From contig CAJUFK010000049.1 of assembly GCA_910585535.1 (NCBI GenBank), forward strand, positions 1-22,008: a stretch of 22,008 nt of DNA. The letters run 5' to 3'. A model generated the notes under the pieces. That model made no database searches and was not told the origin of the DNA. It saw nothing but the letters and a program-made list of their open reading frames with translations. This DNA comes from an uncultured Angelakisella sp. (GTDB lineage Bacteria; Bacillota; Clostridia; Oscillospirales; Ruminococcaceae). Both the position numbers and the translations under genes were made by a program. How positions within the stretch are numbered: position 1 is the stretch's first letter; every line of letters starts with the position of its first letter. Positions 1-6,334 of the stretch are shown here, one piece after another.

Positions 1-101
1 ATCGCAAAAAGAAAGTAAGCAAAGAAAAATGCTCCCTCCGGAAAGATGCGAAAGGAGTTTCGCTCCCTGCGGGGAGCGACCAGGGCGCTGCCCTGGACCT
101 G

Positions 102-121
102 CAAGCCTTTGAAAAGGCTTG
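102..121. other. 8-bp hairpin with TGAA loop, covarying with right-edge copy
   Basis: CAAGCCTT and AAGGCTTG pair perfectly around TGAA. The equivalent hairpin in the inverted right-hand copy (21972-21991, read on the minus strand) has CCGCCCTT and AAGGGCGG around the same loop. Two stem positions therefore changed on both sides together. Confidence 0.7.
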
Positions 122-259
122 AGCGAAACTTTTAGACCCTTTGTCACGCAGTGGTTATCGTGGGTCCTGCCTGGAGTCTTAACGGCGTTTTGTCCGAAGT
201 GCAAAATCACCCCCCGCAATCTGGCAAGGGGCGTTACCACCTTCCGCCTTTTGCAACAT

Positions 260-428
260 CCGACTCCAGGCACAACCCAAGTCCCGGCACAACCCTTAGG
301 CGCGGAGCGCCGGGGAAGGTCCACCTGCGGGCGCTAGTCCGCTTCCGACTCCAGGCACAACCCAAGTCCCGGCACAACCCTTAGCCGCGGAGCGGCGGGG
401 AGGGTCTGCCTGCGGGCGCTAGCCCGCG
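260..428. repeat. 85-bp tandem duplication inside the left repeat element
   Basis: Two near-identical units lie head to tail with an 85-bp offset (GACTCCAGGCA at 262 and 347). Each unit contains a GC-rich hairpin around a GGA loop (299-311 and 384-396) and a second hairpin with a GCTA loop (327-342 and 412-427). The first hairpin differs between units by one swapped base pair, so pairing is kept. The second differs by a C that becomes T opposite G, which is still a wobble pair in RNA. The second unit ends just upstream of the CapA-type gene. Confidence 0.8.
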
Positions 429-482
429 GGATTGTAAAATTGGGGCGGATGGAGTAAAATGGTACAGGAAAGGATGGATGAT

Positions 483-1673
483 ATGAAAGTTACAAAGCGT
501 TGGATAAAGTTTTTTAGCGCCTTCTTGGCCCTTGCCCTCCTCCTGGCCGGATGCTCCGGTCCGGAAACCCCTTCCACCCCGCCGCCGGAAACATCCCAGG
601 CCGCCCCGGCGGAGCCTCCCGCCCCAGAACCGGAACCAGAACTGGATCCGGATCGGGCGGTGCTGGTGGCCACCGGGGATAACCTGATCCACGACGTCAT
701 CTACCGCCAGGCCCAGGCCCGGTCGGAGGACGGGGGCTTCGACTTTGCCCCGGCCTACCGGCTGATCGCCCCCATCGTGGCGGAAGCCGACTTCGCCTTT
801 ATCAATCAGGAGACCCTCCTGGCCGGAGACCAGCTGCCTCTTTCCAGTTACCCCTGCTTCTGCTCCCCCACCCAGCTGGGGGACCACCTCATCTCCCTGG
901 GGTTCAATCTCTTCTCCACCGCTAACAATCACTCCCTGGATAAAGGCGTCCAGGGGATCCTGGCCTCCGGGGAATACTGGAGCCGCCAGGAAGGGGTGGC
1001 CGTCAGCGGTTGCTACCGGGATGAGGCGGAACGGGAGGCCATACCCACCCTGACCAAAAACGGCATCACCGTGGCCCTGGTAGCCGCCACCGAACACACC
1101 AACGGCATCCCCAGGCCGGACGGTGAAGCCGGAGTCCCCTATATCGACATGGAGGCCGGGGACTGGGAGGCCCTCACCCAGAGGGTCCAGCGGGCGGCCC
1201 ACCTGGCCGACCTGGTGATTGTCAGCCTCCATTGGGGCATCGAGGGAAGCGACCTGTATACCGACGGGCAGCGGGAGATGGCCCAGACCCTGGCAGAGCT
1301 GGGGGCAGACCTAATTATTGGCAACCACTCCCACGTCCTCCAGGGGGGTGAGTTCCTGGAGACGGAACGGGGGCGGTGCTACGTGGCCTACTCCCTGGGA
1401 AACTTTATCTCCGCCCAGCGGGGGGCCAGCAACATGGCCGGGGGATTTCTCCGGATGGAGCTGGTAAAGGAGCCCGAGGAGCGGGTCCGGATCGAAAAGC
1501 TGGAGTTCCTGCCCACCGTTACCCACTACGGCCCGGGGTACGAAGAAATTACAATCTACCCCCTGGACCAATACACCCCGGAACTGGCCGCCGGACATGG
1601 GGTCCGCCAGTATTTCCCCGGCTTCGGCCTGGAGTACCTGGAGAACCAGCTGTCCCGTCTGTCCTGGGAATAA
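483..1673 (+). CDS. CapA-family (PGA_cap) metallophosphatase-like lipoprotein
   Basis: A 396-residue protein of the CapA / poly-gamma-glutamate capsule family, which has a calcineurin-like phosphoesterase fold and acts outside the cell membrane. The start at 483 is preferred over in-frame ATGs at 459 and 474 because AGGAAAGG lies 8 bases upstream and the resulting N-terminus is a textbook lipoprotein signal: basic MKVTKRWIK, a hydrophobic run and the lipobox LLAGC with Cys24. A Pro/Glu-rich linker (about residues 25-55) leads to the domain. Metal-site style motifs follow in order: GDNLIHD, NQETLL, STANNHSLDKG, SLHWG, IIGNHSHVLQG and YSLGNFI. No capBC ligase genes are nearby, so a role in true poly-gamma-glutamate synthesis is not supported; a general cell-surface hydrolase is more likely. 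The substrate is unknown. EamA follows after 16 bases. Confidence 0.88.
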   Translation: MKVTKRWIKFFSAFLALALLLAGCSGPETPSTPPPETSQAAPAEPPAPEPEPELDPDRAVLVATGDNLIHDVIYRQAQARSEDGGFDFAPAYRLIAPIVAEADFAFINQETLLAGDQLPLSSYPCFCSPTQLGDHLISLGFNLFSTANNHSLDKGVQGILASGEYWSRQEGVAVSGCYRDEAEREAIPTLTKNGITVALVAATEHTNGIPRPDGEAGVPYIDMEAGDWEALTQRVQRAAHLADLVIVSLHWGIEGSDLYTDGQREMAQTLAELGADLIIGNHSHVLQGGEFLETERGRCYVAYSLGNFISAQRGASNMAGGFLRMELVKEPEERVRIEKLEFLPTVTHYGPGYEEITIYPLDQYTPELAAGHGVRQYFPGFGLEYLENQLSRLSWE

Positions 1674-1689
1674 AGGAGGTGCCGCCGTT

Positions 1690-2568
1690 ATGTCCGCTTT
1701 GAATCAGAAAACCAAGGGGATCCTCTGCATCCTCACCTCTGCCTTTTTCTTCGCCCTGATGAACACCTTTGTCCGGATGTCCGGGGACCTGCCCTCCATC
1801 CAGAAAAGCTTTTTCCGAAACCTGGTGGCGGTCTGCTTCGCCGCCGCCATCCTCCTAAAGGACCGCAGGCCGGAGCGTCTGGACCGGGAAAAGCTGGGGT
1901 GGCTGATACTGCGGTCGGTTTTTGGCACTGCGGGGATCCTGTTTAACTACTACGCCGTGGACCACCTGGTCCTGGCCGACGCCACCATGCTGGGGAAGAT
2001 CGCCCCCTTCGCGGCCATCCTCTTCAGCTGGCTGCTCCTGAAGGAACGGATCACCCCGGTCCAGGGACTGGCAGTGGGGGCAGCCTTTTGCGGGTGTCTC
2101 CTTATCGTCAAGCCCACCGGCCTGGGGATGGAGGCCCTCCCCGCCTTGGTGGGGATTTTGGGGGGTGTCTCCGCCGGGGCGGCCTATACCATCGTCCGGA
2201 TCCTGGGACTTCGGGGGGTGCGGGGGCCCTTTATTATCTTTTTCTTCTCCGCCTTTTCCTGTCTGGTGACTTTGCCGGCCATCCTTTTTGACTACCACCC
2301 CATGACAGCGGCCCAGCTGGGCACCCTTCTGCTGGCGGGGCTCACCGCCGCCTGCGCCCAGTTCGCCGTCACCGCCGCCTACCGGTACGCCCCGGCCAAG
2401 GAGCTTTCGGTCTACGACTACGCCCAGGTGATCTTCGCCGCCATCCTGGGGTTCTTCCTCTTCCACCAGGTCCCCGACGCCCTCAGCTGGGCGGGGTACG
2501 CCATCATCTTCGCTACGGCGGTGGGGATGTTCTTCTACAACAACTCGCCAAAGCCGGCCGGAAAATGA
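1690..2568 (+). CDS. EamA/DMT-superfamily permease
   Basis: A 292-residue integral membrane protein of the drug/metabolite transporter superfamily. It carries two tandem EamA domains (about residues 5-140 and 150-285) and about ten hydrophobic segments. The first begins ILCILTSAFFFALMNTFVRM, typical of the family. The ATG at 1690 is chosen because AGGAGG lies at 1675-1680 with a spacing of about 9; the open frame extends upstream to 1597 but only inside the preceding gene. The last segment, SWAGYAIIFATAVGMFF, ends with a short basic tail. It is probably co-transcribed with the CapA-type gene. EamA proteins export or import small metabolites such as amino acids, nucleosides or sugars, and nothing here fixes the substrate. 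Confidence 0.88.
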   Translation: MSALNQKTKGILCILTSAFFFALMNTFVRMSGDLPSIQKSFFRNLVAVCFAAAILLKDRRPERLDREKLGWLILRSVFGTAGILFNYYAVDHLVLADATMLGKIAPFAAILFSWLLLKERITPVQGLAVGAAFCGCLLIVKPTGLGMEALPALVGILGGVSAGAAYTIVRILGLRGVRGPFIIFFFSAFSCLVTLPAILFDYHPMTAAQLGTLLLAGLTAACAQFAVTAAYRYAPAKELSVYDYAQVIFAAILGFFLFHQVPDALSWAGYAIIFATAVGMFFYNNSPKPAGK

Positions 2569-2574
2569 GAGGAC

Positions 2575-2599
2575 AAAACGGCGCTCTCCGGGCTATACT
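2575..2599 (+). promoter_or_regulatory. Possible promoter for the AraC-type gene
   Basis: TATACT at 2594-2599 is a good -10 box placed 21 bases before the start codon. The only -35 candidate is AGGACA (2570-2575) with an 18-base spacer, which is weak. The position directly after the EamA stop suggests the regulator can be transcribed on its own. Confidence 0.35.
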
Positions 2600-2620
2600 A
2601 GAAGAAAAGGAGTGATGGGA

Positions 2621-3472
2621 ATGGATTGGGTCCAAGGGCTGAACCAGGCCATGGACTACCTGGAGGAACATCTTGCGGGGGAACCGGACCTCCGGGAGGC
2701 CGCCCGCCTGGCCGGATGCTCGGCTTACCACTTCCAGCGGATGTTTTCCTACCTGGCGGGGATGCCCCTTTCCGACTACCTGCGCCGGCGGCGGATGTCC
2801 CTGGCGGCGGAGGACCTGCTGGCCGGGGAAAAGGTCCTTGAGGTTGCCTTGAAGTACGGGTACGATTCCCCCACCGCCTTCAACCGGGCCTTCCAGGGGG
2901 TCCACGGGCTCCCGCCCTCCAAGGCCAAGGCCGGGGTCCCCCTCCGGGCCTTTCCCCCCATCCGCTTCCACGTCACCGTGAAAGGAGCTGTTGAGATGGA
3001 GTACCGCATGGTCAAAAAGGAGGCTTTCCGGGTGGTGGGCCTCTCCTCCCCCATGAGCCACGATTTGGAGGAGAACTTCCGCAACGTCCCCGCCCTCTGG
3101 GCCAGAGCCGCCCAGGAAAACCTCATCTCCAGGCTGGTCCCCCTGATGGACCCGGAGATGCCCGGCCTGCTGGGGATCTCCGACTGCGGCGGGGAGGGGG
3201 AGTACCGCTACCTGATCGCCGTGGCCACCTCCGCCCCCCTGCCCCCGGGGCTGGAGGAGTTCACCGTCCCGGCCTGCACCTGGGCGGTGTTCCCGGGGTC
3301 GGGGCCCATGCCCCAGGCGGTGCAGGAACTGGAGCAGCGTATCGTCACCCAATGGCTCCCCGGTTCCGGGTGTGAGTACGCCAACGCCCCAGACCTGGAG
3401 GTGTACCTCTCCCCCGACCCCCAGAACGCCACCTTCGAGGTCTGGCTGCCCGTTGTGCCCAAGGAAAAATAA
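2621..3472 (+). CDS. AraC-family regulator with GyrI-like effector domain
   Basis: A 283-residue two-domain protein. Residues 1-105 form the AraC-type double helix-turn-helix (LREAARLAGCSAYHFQRMFS for the first helix pair; VALKYGYDSPTAFNRAFQGVHGLPPS for the second). Residues from about 125 to the end form a GyrI-like / integron-associated effector-binding domain starting MEYRMVKKEAFRVVGL. This is the layout of Rob and SoxS-like multidrug sensors fused to a small-molecule-binding domain. The start at 2621 gives AAGGAG a spacing of 8; a GTG at 2612 and an ATG at 2615 are in frame but too close to the Shine-Dalgarno site. Such proteins usually control adjacent efflux genes, so the preceding EamA permease is a plausible target; this is inference. 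The C-terminus is acidic and aromatic (FEVWLPVV), typical of the GyrI fold. Confidence 0.88.
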   Translation: MDWVQGLNQAMDYLEEHLAGEPDLREAARLAGCSAYHFQRMFSYLAGMPLSDYLRRRRMSLAAEDLLAGEKVLEVALKYGYDSPTAFNRAFQGVHGLPPSKAKAGVPLRAFPPIRFHVTVKGAVEMEYRMVKKEAFRVVGLSSPMSHDLEENFRNVPALWARAAQENLISRLVPLMDPEMPGLLGISDCGGEGEYRYLIAVATSAPLPPGLEEFTVPACTWAVFPGSGPMPQAVQELEQRIVTQWLPGSGCEYANAPDLEVYLSPDPQNATFEVWLPVVPKEK

Positions 3473-3488
3473 ACTCCCGCAGAAAAAA

Positions 3489-3536
3489 CCAGGCGGACCC
3501 GGTATGCCCATACCCGGTCCGCCTGGATCTTTGTTT
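3489..3536. terminator. Long hairpin terminator after the AraC-type gene
   Basis: An inverted repeat of 17-18 bp with one mismatch occupies 3489-3526 around a short CC loop. On the plus strand it is followed by ATCTTTGTTT. On the minus strand the stem is followed directly by six T (AAAAAA at 3483-3488), so it is if anything a better terminator for leftward transcription arriving from tatC. Confidence 0.7.
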
Positions 3537-3585
3537 GCCCGGGGACTTTCCCATATCCCGGGCCGTCTATGAAAAAACTTCGGTC

Positions 3586-3610
3586 GGGGCGGTCTGTCGG
3601 GAACCGCCCC
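3586..3610. other. 8-bp GC hairpin of unknown role
   Basis: GGGGCGGT and ACCGCCCC pair perfectly across a 9-base loop. No T tract follows on the plus strand. It sits 28 bases before the start codon of the doubtful ORF at 3638. Confidence 0.45.
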
Positions 3611-3637
3611 TCTGCTCTGTAAATAAGGAGGAGAACA

Positions 3638-3901
3638 GTGGCTTTGAAGTTTTTCAACAAATGTAAGAGGGCTGCCCCGCCGTGCAAGCACCGGGACAGC
3701 CCTTTTCACGCCGCCGGTGCCAACAGAGGGCACCGCAGCGATCCGGCAGCAGCCCCTTGGGGTGCCGCCGAAGGTCCATTCCTTTTCAAACACGGAGGGC
3801 AGAGCCGTTTCCGGCGCTACCCGCAGTTCCCGGCCCCATGGCGAGGTGCCCCCGCTTTAGGCGCTCGGGAATCGGAATGCATATTCGGTTTTGTGGTTTA
3901 G
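3638..3901 (+). CDS. Doubtful small ORF with strong ribosome site
   Basis: An 87-codon frame starting GTG, preceded by AAGGAGGAGAACA, one of the best Shine-Dalgarno sites in the window. The product, MALKFFNKCKRAAPPCKHRD and onward, is Arg/Pro-rich and resembles no family I recognise. Evidence against a full-length protein: a 12-bp hairpin (3668-3703) lies within the frame, the composition after about residue 25 looks like translated non-coding DNA, and the end overlaps tatC on the other strand. It could be a short leader peptide, a remnant of a longer gene, or chance. Confidence 0.2.
   Translation: MALKFFNKCKRAAPPCKHRDSPFHAAGANRGHRSDPAAAPWGAAEGPFLFKHGGQSRFRRYPQFPAPWRGAPALGARESECIFGFVV
3668..3706. 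terminator. Hairpin, probable terminator of the tat/AOR operon region
   Basis: A 12-bp stem with one mismatch (3668-3679 with 3692-3703) encloses a 12-base loop. TTT follows on the plus strand and TCTTACATTT on the minus strand. It could stop leftward transcription from tatC or rightward transcription reading into it. Confidence 0.5.
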
Positions 3902-4647
3902 GTTCCCGCCTTTTGGGCCTCCTTGGCCTCTTTCCGCTTGCGGCTTTTCTCCACCCCGCAGCAGATCCAGTAGCTAAGCTGCATCAGCAGGAGCATAGGC
4001 CCTGCCAGCATCAGCTGGCTGACCACGTCCGGGGGGGTGATGAGGGCCGCGAAAACGAAGATCAGCACCACCAGGACCCCCCGCTTGTCCCGGATGGACT
4101 CCGGGTGGAGGTATCCCAGCTTGGAAAAGAGGAACACAAGCACCGGCATTTCAAAGACGATGCCAAAGGCCAGCAGCATTTTGTTGATGAAGCTGGCGTA
4201 GTTCTGGACCGAGATCATGGCAGTTACTTCCTCGGTGGAGATGCGAACAAAGAATTGCAGCGTCACCGGCAAAACCACCAGGTAACAAAAAACCGCTCCC
4301 ACCGCAAAGCAGGCAAGGCCGGAGATAAGGGAAAGGATCACCGCGCCCTTCTCCTGCTTGTAGAGTCCCTTTTGCACAAAGGCCCAGATCTCGTAGATGG
4401 TCACCGGGGAGCAGAGGACGATGGCCGCCAGAAAGGCCAGCTGGATGTACACCAGCAGCAGCTCCTGGGGGGAGATGTAGACAAGCTCCATACCGGGATT
4501 GATGGCGAACAGGTAGTCCATGAGGACTGCGGCGTACTGGAACAGGATCACCGCCGCCGCCACGTTTACCGTCACCACCACCGCCAGCCTGCGGCGCAGC
4601 TCCCCCAGATGGTCCAGAAGCTTCATGTCAGAGGATGATTTGCTCAC
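3898..4647 (-). CDS. tatC: Sec-independent protein translocase TatC
   Basis: A 249-residue polytopic protein and the core receptor of the twin-arginine translocase, which moves folded cofactor-bearing proteins across the cytoplasmic membrane. Six hydrophobic segments are visible. The conserved N-terminal signature LLDHLGELRRRL (about residues 10-21) is the site that recognises the twin-arginine signal. The C-terminal hallmark FAALITPPDVVSQLMLAGPMLLL is present, with a basic tail KSRKRKEAKEAQKAGT. It starts GTG with GGGAG about 9 bases upstream. It is the last gene of the AOR operon, 24 bases after tatA. Since the operon also encodes a Tat substrate, this translocon is probably dedicated to, or at least co-expressed with, the oxidoreductase. 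Whether the genome carries another tatC cannot be seen here. Confidence 0.95.
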   Translation of the reverse strand: MSKSSSDMKLLDHLGELRRRLAVVVTVNVAAAVILFQYAAVLMDYLFAINPGMELVYISPQELLLVYIQLAFLAAIVLCSPVTIYEIWAFVQKGLYKQEKGAVILSLISGLACFAVGAVFCYLVVLPVTLQFFVRISTEEVTAMISVQNYASFINKMLLAFGIVFEMPVLVFLFSKLGYLHPESIRDKRGVLVVLIFVFAALITPPDVVSQLMLAGPMLLLMQLSYWICCGVEKSRKRKEAKEAQKAGT

Positions 4648-4671
4648 CGTTTGGGCTCCCTTCCTGGGGAC

Positions 4672-4917
4672 TTATTTGGTCTCCTGAGTGGTGGTTTGGG
4701 TTTGGGCCGAAGCCGCAGGGGCGGCGGGCTTGGACTCCGCTGCCGGCTCGTTGGCCAGCTTGTTCAGGCCCTCCTCCACCTCCTGGGTGCCCTTGCGGAA
4801 CTCCTTTACCGCCTGGCCCATGGATTTGGCCAGGGCAGGGAGCTTGGTGGGCCCAAAGATCAGCAGAACAACGACCAGAATAATGAGCAGTTCGCCCATT
4901 CCGAATCTTCCGAACAT
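4672..4917 (-). CDS. tatA: Twin-arginine translocase subunit TatA
   Basis: An 81-residue TatA/E-type protein with a short N-terminal transmembrane helix (MGELLIILVVVLLIFGPTKLPALAKSMG), the conserved FGPTKLP hinge and an amphipathic helix (AVKEFRKGTQEVEEGLNKL). A low-complexity Ala/Pro/Thr/Gln tail follows. TatA oligomers form the passage through which TatC-bound cargo moves. Only one TatA-type gene is present, with no TatB; this single TatA plus TatC form is common in Firmicutes. The start codon has AAGGAG at a spacing of 7, and that ribosome site overlaps the stop of fdhD, so translation of the two is likely linked. Confidence 0.95.
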   Translation of the reverse strand: MFGRFGMGELLIILVVVLLIFGPTKLPALAKSMGQAVKEFRKGTQEVEEGLNKLANEPAAESKPAAPAASAQTQTTTQETK

Positions 4918-4928
4918 ATGTAATCTCC

Positions 4929-5612
4929 TTATTGGTGATTTTGGGGTTCCGCCTCTGCGGTCCCCTGGGAAAGCCCCAGCCGCCAGCCTTGGGTGTAGAC
5001 CACCGGAGCGCCGGAAAGGATCTTCCCGACCACGCAGATCTTTTCCCGGGCCGCCAGGGCGGCGCCCAGGTCGGTGGGATACTTCATGGACACGACCATG
5101 GGGATCCCGGCTCCGGCAGCCTTGGCGATCATTTCGTGGCTGAGGCGGCCGGTGGTAAAAAGGGCGGCGGCAGATAGATCCACTCCCCTTATTATACCTG
5201 CTCCCACCGCTTTGTCAACTGCATTGTGCCTGGCAACATCTTCCCGGATGACCAGCCCCTCTTCCCACCAGAGGGCGGCGGCGTGGACGCCCCCCTTTTG
5301 CCGCAGAGGGGTATTCTCCATCACCGCCTGGGCCAATTCCACCAGCTGGGGCAGGGTGGTCCGCCAGGGGGAGAGGGAAGGGGGGGAGACGCCCAACTGC
5401 CTGCTTGGGCTGGGGACATCCATCCGCCAGGGTTCCCCAAGGGATACGGCGACGGCGGGAGGGGCGGCGGGGTCCAGAAGGCCCCGGCCCAGAAGATGCC
5501 CCAGGGCCAGGTCCTCCAGGTCCCGGGGGGTACAGTAAAAGGTTTGGAGCAATTCTTCCCCTGCCCAAAGCTGGGCGGGGCGCTCCTGGGGGAAAAGATC
5601 CGGAATCCTCAC
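4929..5612 (-). CDS. fdhD: FdhD-family sulfur-carrier homologue lacking the CxxC motif
   Basis: A 227-residue protein of the FdhD family. FdhD passes sulfur from a cysteine desulfurase to the bis-pterin Mo/W cofactor of formate dehydrogenase-type enzymes. Family blocks are clear: YCTPRDLEDLALGHLLGRG (residues 26-44), LRQKGGVHAAAL (103-114), REDVARHNAVDKAVG (123-137) and TTGRLSHEMIAKAAGAGIP (153-171). The paired cysteines that carry the sulfur in E. coli FdhD (C121 and C124) should lie before the GGVHAA block. Here that stretch reads SPSRQLGVSPPSLSP with no cysteine; the only cysteines are C27 and C193. The N-terminus is also shortened. The GTG start at 5612 overlaps the upstream stop by four bases. 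It probably serves the AOR enzyme in cofactor binding or insertion rather than classical sulfuration. Confidence 0.85.
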   Translation of the reverse strand: MRIPDLFPQERPAQLWAGEELLQTFYCTPRDLEDLALGHLLGRGLLDPAAPPAVAVSLGEPWRMDVPSPSRQLGVSPPSLSPWRTTLPQLVELAQAVMENTPLRQKGGVHAAALWWEEGLVIREDVARHNAVDKAVGAGIIRGVDLSAAALFTTGRLSHEMIAKAAGAGIPMVVSMKYPTDLGAALAAREKICVVGKILSGAPVVYTQGWRLGLSQGTAEAEPQNHQ

Positions 5613-6250
5613 GGGTTTTCCCTCTCCTCCACTTCCACTGATTCGATCAGCCCCTGGGCGTAGCCCCGGGAGATGAACTGGGTGGAGTAGAAGCCTTTGC
5701 CGCCGTTGGAAGCGGTGACCACGCCGATGTCGGCGTATTCCTCCAGCTTCTCCATCCGGGCCGCAGCCCCCTCGATCTCATCCTCGCTGAAATAGAAGGG
5801 ATAGCCCATGAGTTTGGAGAACTGGGTGGGCCGGGGATACAGCTTGCAGTCACTGCGGGTGACGGTGGCGATGGTACGCAGAATGTCCTTGTCCATGATA
5901 AGGGAGTCCAGTTCCGCGAAGTGGGCGGTCATCAGGGTGGTTTCGTAGAAATACAGGTCCTTCTTCCCCCGGATAAAGGCGATCTTCTCCAGGGCGGGGT
6001 CCGCCTCGGGGGTGCCCGCCTTGGTCAGCAGCTCCTCCGCTTCCTCCGGGGTGACCCCCTCGGGGAGGTGAAGCTTCAGCTTCTTAAGGGGCGTTACATG
6101 GGCCTCCCTTGTGGTGGCCAGGATACAGGCGGCCAGCTTTTGGGCGGGGGTTTCCTCTACGGGGGCGGCTTCCGGGGGAGGGGCTTCCTCTATAGGGGCG
6201 GCCTCCTCCTCGGGAGACTGCCGTTCCAGCAGTTCTTGTTCCTTCTCCAT
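5609..6250 (-). CDS. Uncharacterised AOR-operon protein (possible YdhW counterpart)
   Basis: A 213-residue soluble protein with no signal peptide or membrane segment. The start at 6250 is set by GGAGGT seven bases upstream; an in-frame ATG at 6295 lacks a ribosome site. Residues 1-50 are a Glu/Pro/Ala-rich linker (EEEAAPIEEAPPPEAAPVEE). The folded part includes KKDLYFYETTLMTAHFAELDSL, CKLYPRPTQFSKLMGYPFYFSEDEI and a C-terminal ADIGVVTASNGGKGFYSTQF. I do not recognise a domain with certainty. Its place directly after the AOR gene matches ydhW in the E. coli ydhYVWXUT operon, and similar size supports a counterpart. A role as assembly factor or small subunit is plausible but unproven. Its GTGA junction with fdhD indicates tight coupling. 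Confidence 0.6.
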   Translation of the reverse strand: MEKEQELLERQSPEEEAAPIEEAPPPEAAPVEETPAQKLAACILATTREAHVTPLKKLKLHLPEGVTPEEAEELLTKAGTPEADPALEKIAFIRGKKDLYFYETTLMTAHFAELDSLIMDKDILRTIATVTRSDCKLYPRPTQFSKLMGYPFYFSEDEIEGAAARMEKLEEYADIGVVTASNGGKGFYSTQFISRGYAQGLIESVEVEERENP

Positions 6251-6264
6251 CGGGATACCTCCAT

Positions 6265-6307
6265 AAAAACGGAAGGGCAGCGGCGGGCTTTCCACCTGCC
6301 GCCGCCC
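6265..6307 (-). terminator. Intra-operon hairpin, possible attenuator
   Basis: Minus-strand 10-bp GC stem with one wobble (6275-6284 with 6298-6307). After five bases comes TTTTT (AAAAA at 6265-6269) and then the ribosome site of the next gene. It lies in the 84-base gap between the AOR gene and the downstream accessory genes. It may lower accessory expression relative to the enzyme or protect the upstream mRNA end. Confidence 0.45.
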
Positions 6308-6334
6308 TTGGGCTGTTTGAGCGCGAAGGGTGGT

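Larger units (their letters stand above)
1..460. repeat. Non-coding repeat element, left copy
   Basis: No convincing gene is present; the open frames here are short, overlap each other and lack ribosome sites. The stretch is a string of short hairpins: 61-78, 80-96 and 102-121, followed by a segment (122-178) ending in TGCCTGGAGTC. A segment of about 160 bp follows, and then a second copy of its last part. The block from about 92 to 325 matches the reverse complement of 21770-22008 with scattered substitutions, and parts of it match 14459-14650. This makes it an interspersed family with at least three members in 22 kb. No transposase is associated. It could be a MITE-like or REP-like element or a structured RNA; the sequence alone does not decide. 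Confidence 0.75.

Noticed and set aside
260..428. CRISPR-like array
   Set aside because: Only two units with an 85-bp period, no short constant repeat with variable spacers, and no cas genes.
2513..3793. 426-codon minus-strand frame opposite the AraC-type gene
   Set aside because: Antisense shadow running through a terminator hairpin, with low-complexity translation.
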